This document shows, in pieces, positions 62,108 through 64,000 of a stretch of DNA of 64,000 nt. Positions within the stretch are counted from its first letter, which is position 1. Each line of letters opens with the position of its first letter. Below the pieces are notes generated by a model. That model saw nothing but the letters and a program-made list of their open reading frames with translations, did no database searches and had not been told where the DNA came from. A program made the translations under genes and the position numbers. Location: assembly GCF_003057875.1 (NCBI RefSeq), contig NZ_PYXZ01000004.1, positions 277,999 through 341,998 of the forward strand. The letters are read 5' to 3'. The DNA comes from Nocardioides currus (GTDB lineage: Bacteria; Actinomycetota; Actinomycetes; Propionibacteriales; Nocardioidaceae).

Positions 62108-63241
62108 TCAGGAGACGTTCCACGCGGCGAGGAACACGTCGGGCGAACCGGGCGTCACAGGCGACTCATCGGTCTGCGTCACATTGTCGCCGGTGAAGAC
62201 CTGGTGCCAGCCACCCGGCTCGAACCACTGGTCGTCCGGGGTTGCGCCCAGCGAGAGACGGGCAAGGCCGTCGACGACACGCCACCCGTTCGACTCGATC
62301 TCCTCACCGATGGTCGTCCACTCGGTGCCCTTCTTCACGTTGGCGAGATTGGCGGCCTGCGGCGCGCGGGACGTGATCTTGACGGTGTCAGCCAAGTCTG
62401 CGGTCTGCAGCGCCTCGGGCACACCGACGGTCATGTCAGCGAGCGCAAAGGCCACGTACTTGATCTCGGGGTGCGCCTGGAGGTAGCTGACGACCTGACC
62501 CGGCAGGGCCGTGCCGATGCCGGACGCCGACACCTCGAGCACCTGCGGCTTGTCGCCTGCCTTCTTGATCTGCTCCTCGAACCCGTCCTTGATCGGGTTC
62601 CAGATGGCCGACAGGGCGGGGTCCCAGACGAAGACCGTGTTCGATCCAGATCCGCCATCGGCCACGATGACGTCTCCCATGAGCGCCCCGCTCTCGCGAA
62701 GCTCGGGGTAGCCGTTGTACGACGCCGAGACCGGGCCGTCCTTCGACGGCCGGTCGCCGGCGGGCGCGATGGAGACGACGGGAATGCCGAGGTCGGCGGC
62801 CTTGGCCAGCTGCTTCTCCACGATGGTGTCGGGAGCGAACGGGATGAAGGCAATGACGTCCGGGGGATCCTGCAGCAGCTGGTCCCAGGCCGCCACGTAG
62901 CCCTCAGGAGTCATCTCGGTCTCGACCTGCTTCGACTCCCAGCCGAGGGCCTCGGCAGCCTTGACCGAAGCGTCCGTCACCGTCCGGCACACCGGAAGAG
63001 GACAGGTGATGAAGCCGTAGGTCAGGCCCTTCTCCACGGCGCCCGGCAGCGGCGCGACCTCGATCGGAGGCTGCTCGACCGACATGGCGTCGACGCGCTC
63101 CTGAGCTGCAGCCACCACCTCCTTCGACCCGCTGGAGGACCCGTCACCGTCTCCGCCCACACCGTTCGTGCAAGCGCTCACGGCGATTCCTACGGCGCAG
63201 AGGGTGCTGGCGACACCCTTGCGCACGACGCGACTACGCAT
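62108..63241 (-). CDS. Sugar-type ABC transporter substrate-binding lipoprotein
   Basis: A 377-residue periplasmic-binding-protein-like (Peripla_BP_4/RbsB type) lipoprotein. The signal peptide ends at a lipobox (AVSACTNG, cysteine about 24). The mature domain shows KGLTYGFITCPLPVCRTVTDASVKAAEALGW and CAAWDQLL-type ligand-site spacing. First gene of the operon; the ligand is unknown and need not be a sugar in a catabolic setting. Confidence 0.88.
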   Translation of the reverse strand: MRSRVVRKGVASTLCAVGIAVSACTNGVGGDGDGSSSGSKEVVAAAQERVDAMSVEQPPIEVAPLPGAVEKGLTYGFITCPLPVCRTVTDASVKAAEALGWESKQVETEMTPEGYVAAWDQLLQDPPDVIAFIPFAPDTIVEKQLAKAADLGIPVVSIAPAGDRPSKDGPVSASYNGYPELRESGALMGDVIVADGGSGSNTVFVWDPALSAIWNPIKDGFEEQIKKAGDKPQVLEVSASGIGTALPGQVVSYLQAHPEIKYVAFALADMTVGVPEALQTADLADTVKITSRAPQAANLANVKKGTEWTTIGEEIESNGWRVVDGLARLSLGATPDDQWFEPGGWHQVFTGDNVTQTDESPVTPGSPDVFLAAWNVS

Positions 63242-63749
63242 ACGTCCTACCTCACGTTCCCTTGGAGAGTCCGCTGCCAGCTCGCACCCGAACTGCGCAG
63301 CAGCGACAAGCTGCTGGTGGCAGGCCCGCCGTCAGAAAGACGGACGGTTGGCTGAAAGAGTGAGGCGGATCACGTCACCCCTCAACGACTTTCTGCCCTG
63401 TGGAACTTCTCGCCTTGCGTCCCGAACGATCCCGCGTCGCAATCGACAACCGAGGCTTTTTCCGCTGCGCAGAATGCCGTTGCAGAGTTCGTTTGGTCGC
63501 CGCAGGATCGGGCCACGTTTCGAGCAGTGCTCCCGCGGATGCTTGGCCTCGTTCCCAACGGCGGCCCTTCGGCCCGACAACAAAAGCGGGCGCCAGCAGG
63601 ATCGGGATCCCACGGGCTGGTCATGCGATGCAGTCCGGAGCCACACTCGTCGACACACCCCGGCACGCGGACGGCGCGTGTCGTCCCGCTTCCGATCGTC
63701 AGTCACCACAACAGGCGCTCGGATCCCGTGCGATGTCTGAGGAGACACG
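63242..63749. other. Intergenic region, no gene seen
   Basis: About 500 bases between divergent genes. It should hold the promoters of the sugar ABC operon and the flavin reductase fragment. I see no convincing coding frame; GAGGAGA at 63739-63745 is the ribosome binding site of the next gene. Confidence 0.4.
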
Positions 63750-63977
63750 ATGGCCATGAACGAGAACACGCCGGCGACGCCGCCCGAGATCGACCCTCGG
63801 CGGTTCCGCGAGGTTCTCGGGCACTACCCGACGGGGGTCTGCATCGTGACCGCCATCGCCCCGACCGGCGAGCCGACGACAGAGCCCCGCGGGGTGGTGG
63901 GCTTTGAGGTGATCCTCGGTGCCTACACGTCGCTGCTCTCGATGGCGGCGACCGAGTCAGTATCGCTGGTGTCGTAG
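63750..63977 (+). pseudogene. Flavin reductase-like gene, broken after about 40 residues
   Basis: MAMNENTPATPPEIDPRRFREVLGHYPTGVCIVTAIAPTGEP is the start of an HpaC-like flavin reductase domain, with a good ribosome binding site. The expected continuation (VGM...GSF.S.S) is missing after about base 63875 and unrelated codons run to a stop at 63977. The break suggests insertion of a mobile element or a rearrangement. Confidence 0.7.
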
Positions 63978-64000
63978 AGCTTGGCCATAGATCCCTCGGA
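63876..64000. other. Unidentified sequence after the break, possible mobile-element end
   Basis: From about 63876 the sequence no longer matches flavin reductase. A short minus-strand frame (MAKLYDTSDTDSV..., from 63988) stops after 21 codons. The window ends before an insertion sequence can be confirmed. Confidence 0.3.

Noticed and set aside
1..64000. CRISPR arrays, tRNA and rRNA genes
   Set aside because: No regularly spaced repeats, cloverleaf-like or rRNA-like sequence was seen by eye.

Overview
The window is high-GC DNA with actinobacterial codon usage, GTG/TTG starts and Actinobacteria-type gene families (Tad pilus genes, DUF4192, GAF-Fis regulators, GlcD/GlcF fusion oxidoreductases). 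A Nocardioides-like actinobacterium is the best guess. It reads as an accessory region: a chain of catabolic cassettes, one defence-type segment and several decayed genes. I saw no rRNA, tRNA, CRISPR array, integrase or complete transposase.

Layout. (1) 0-3.8 kb: a minus-strand Tad/Flp pilus cluster (tadA-tadB-tadC, Flp-like pilin, two TadE-like pseudopilins). tadA has lost its N-terminal part where the next segment begins. (2) 3.8-12.3 kb: a plus-strand defence-type island. It holds a Gabija-like pair (OLD-type ATPase/TOPRIM nuclease plus short UvrD helicase), an unknown protein coupled to an XRE-ImmA/IrrE regulator behind a probably leaderless promoter, and a Septu-like ATPase/HNH pair with a third overlapping gene. 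(3) 12.8-16.1 kb: divergent GMC alcohol oxidoreductase and aldehyde dehydrogenase. (4) 16.2-19.0 kb: a plasmid/ICE-like block (ssb, DUF4192, small ORF, dprA-like). (5) 19.2-25.3 kb: a decayed aldehyde dehydrogenase, then a molybdenum-hydroxylase locus (XdhC, IorB-like, IorA-like) in which the cofactor genes mocA and moaE are frameshifted relics. (6) 25.4-27.2 kb: L,D-transpeptidase and a TetR regulator. (7) 27.9-36.5 kb: a Liv-type ABC importer, an acyl-CoA synthetase, a second aldehyde dehydrogenase relic and a GAF-Fis activator. (8) 36.5-39.2 kb: TetR with 3-hydroxyacyl-CoA and acyl-CoA dehydrogenases. (9) 39.3-47.6 kb: aryl-acid ligase, aryl-CoA-type flavin monooxygenase, and an operon of Asp/Glu-racemase-like, VOC, 82-residue unknown and alpha/beta-hydrolase proteins, followed by thiolase and TetR. 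(10) 47.8-59.4 kb: HyuA/HyuB, two GlcD-GlcF fusion oxidoreductases, a flavin reductase and an SDR. (11) 59.5-63.2 kb: a ribose-type sugar ABC importer. (12) 63.7 kb to the end: a broken flavin reductase at a probable insertion junction.

Inferred roles. Segments 3 and 5-11 look like a catabolic island: importers, oxidation of alcohols and N-heterocycles or aldehydes, CoA activation, ring hydroxylation or opening, and beta-oxidation-like steps. Two candidate regulatory links are visible. A TGTyyA-N5-TGAACw element lies upstream of the intact aldehyde dehydrogenase and also upstream of its broken copy beside the GAF-Fis regulator. A CGTCAA-N4-TTGACG palindrome lies at the promoters of the aryl-acid ligase/monooxygenase pair and of hyuA. 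The substrates cannot be fixed from sequence alone.
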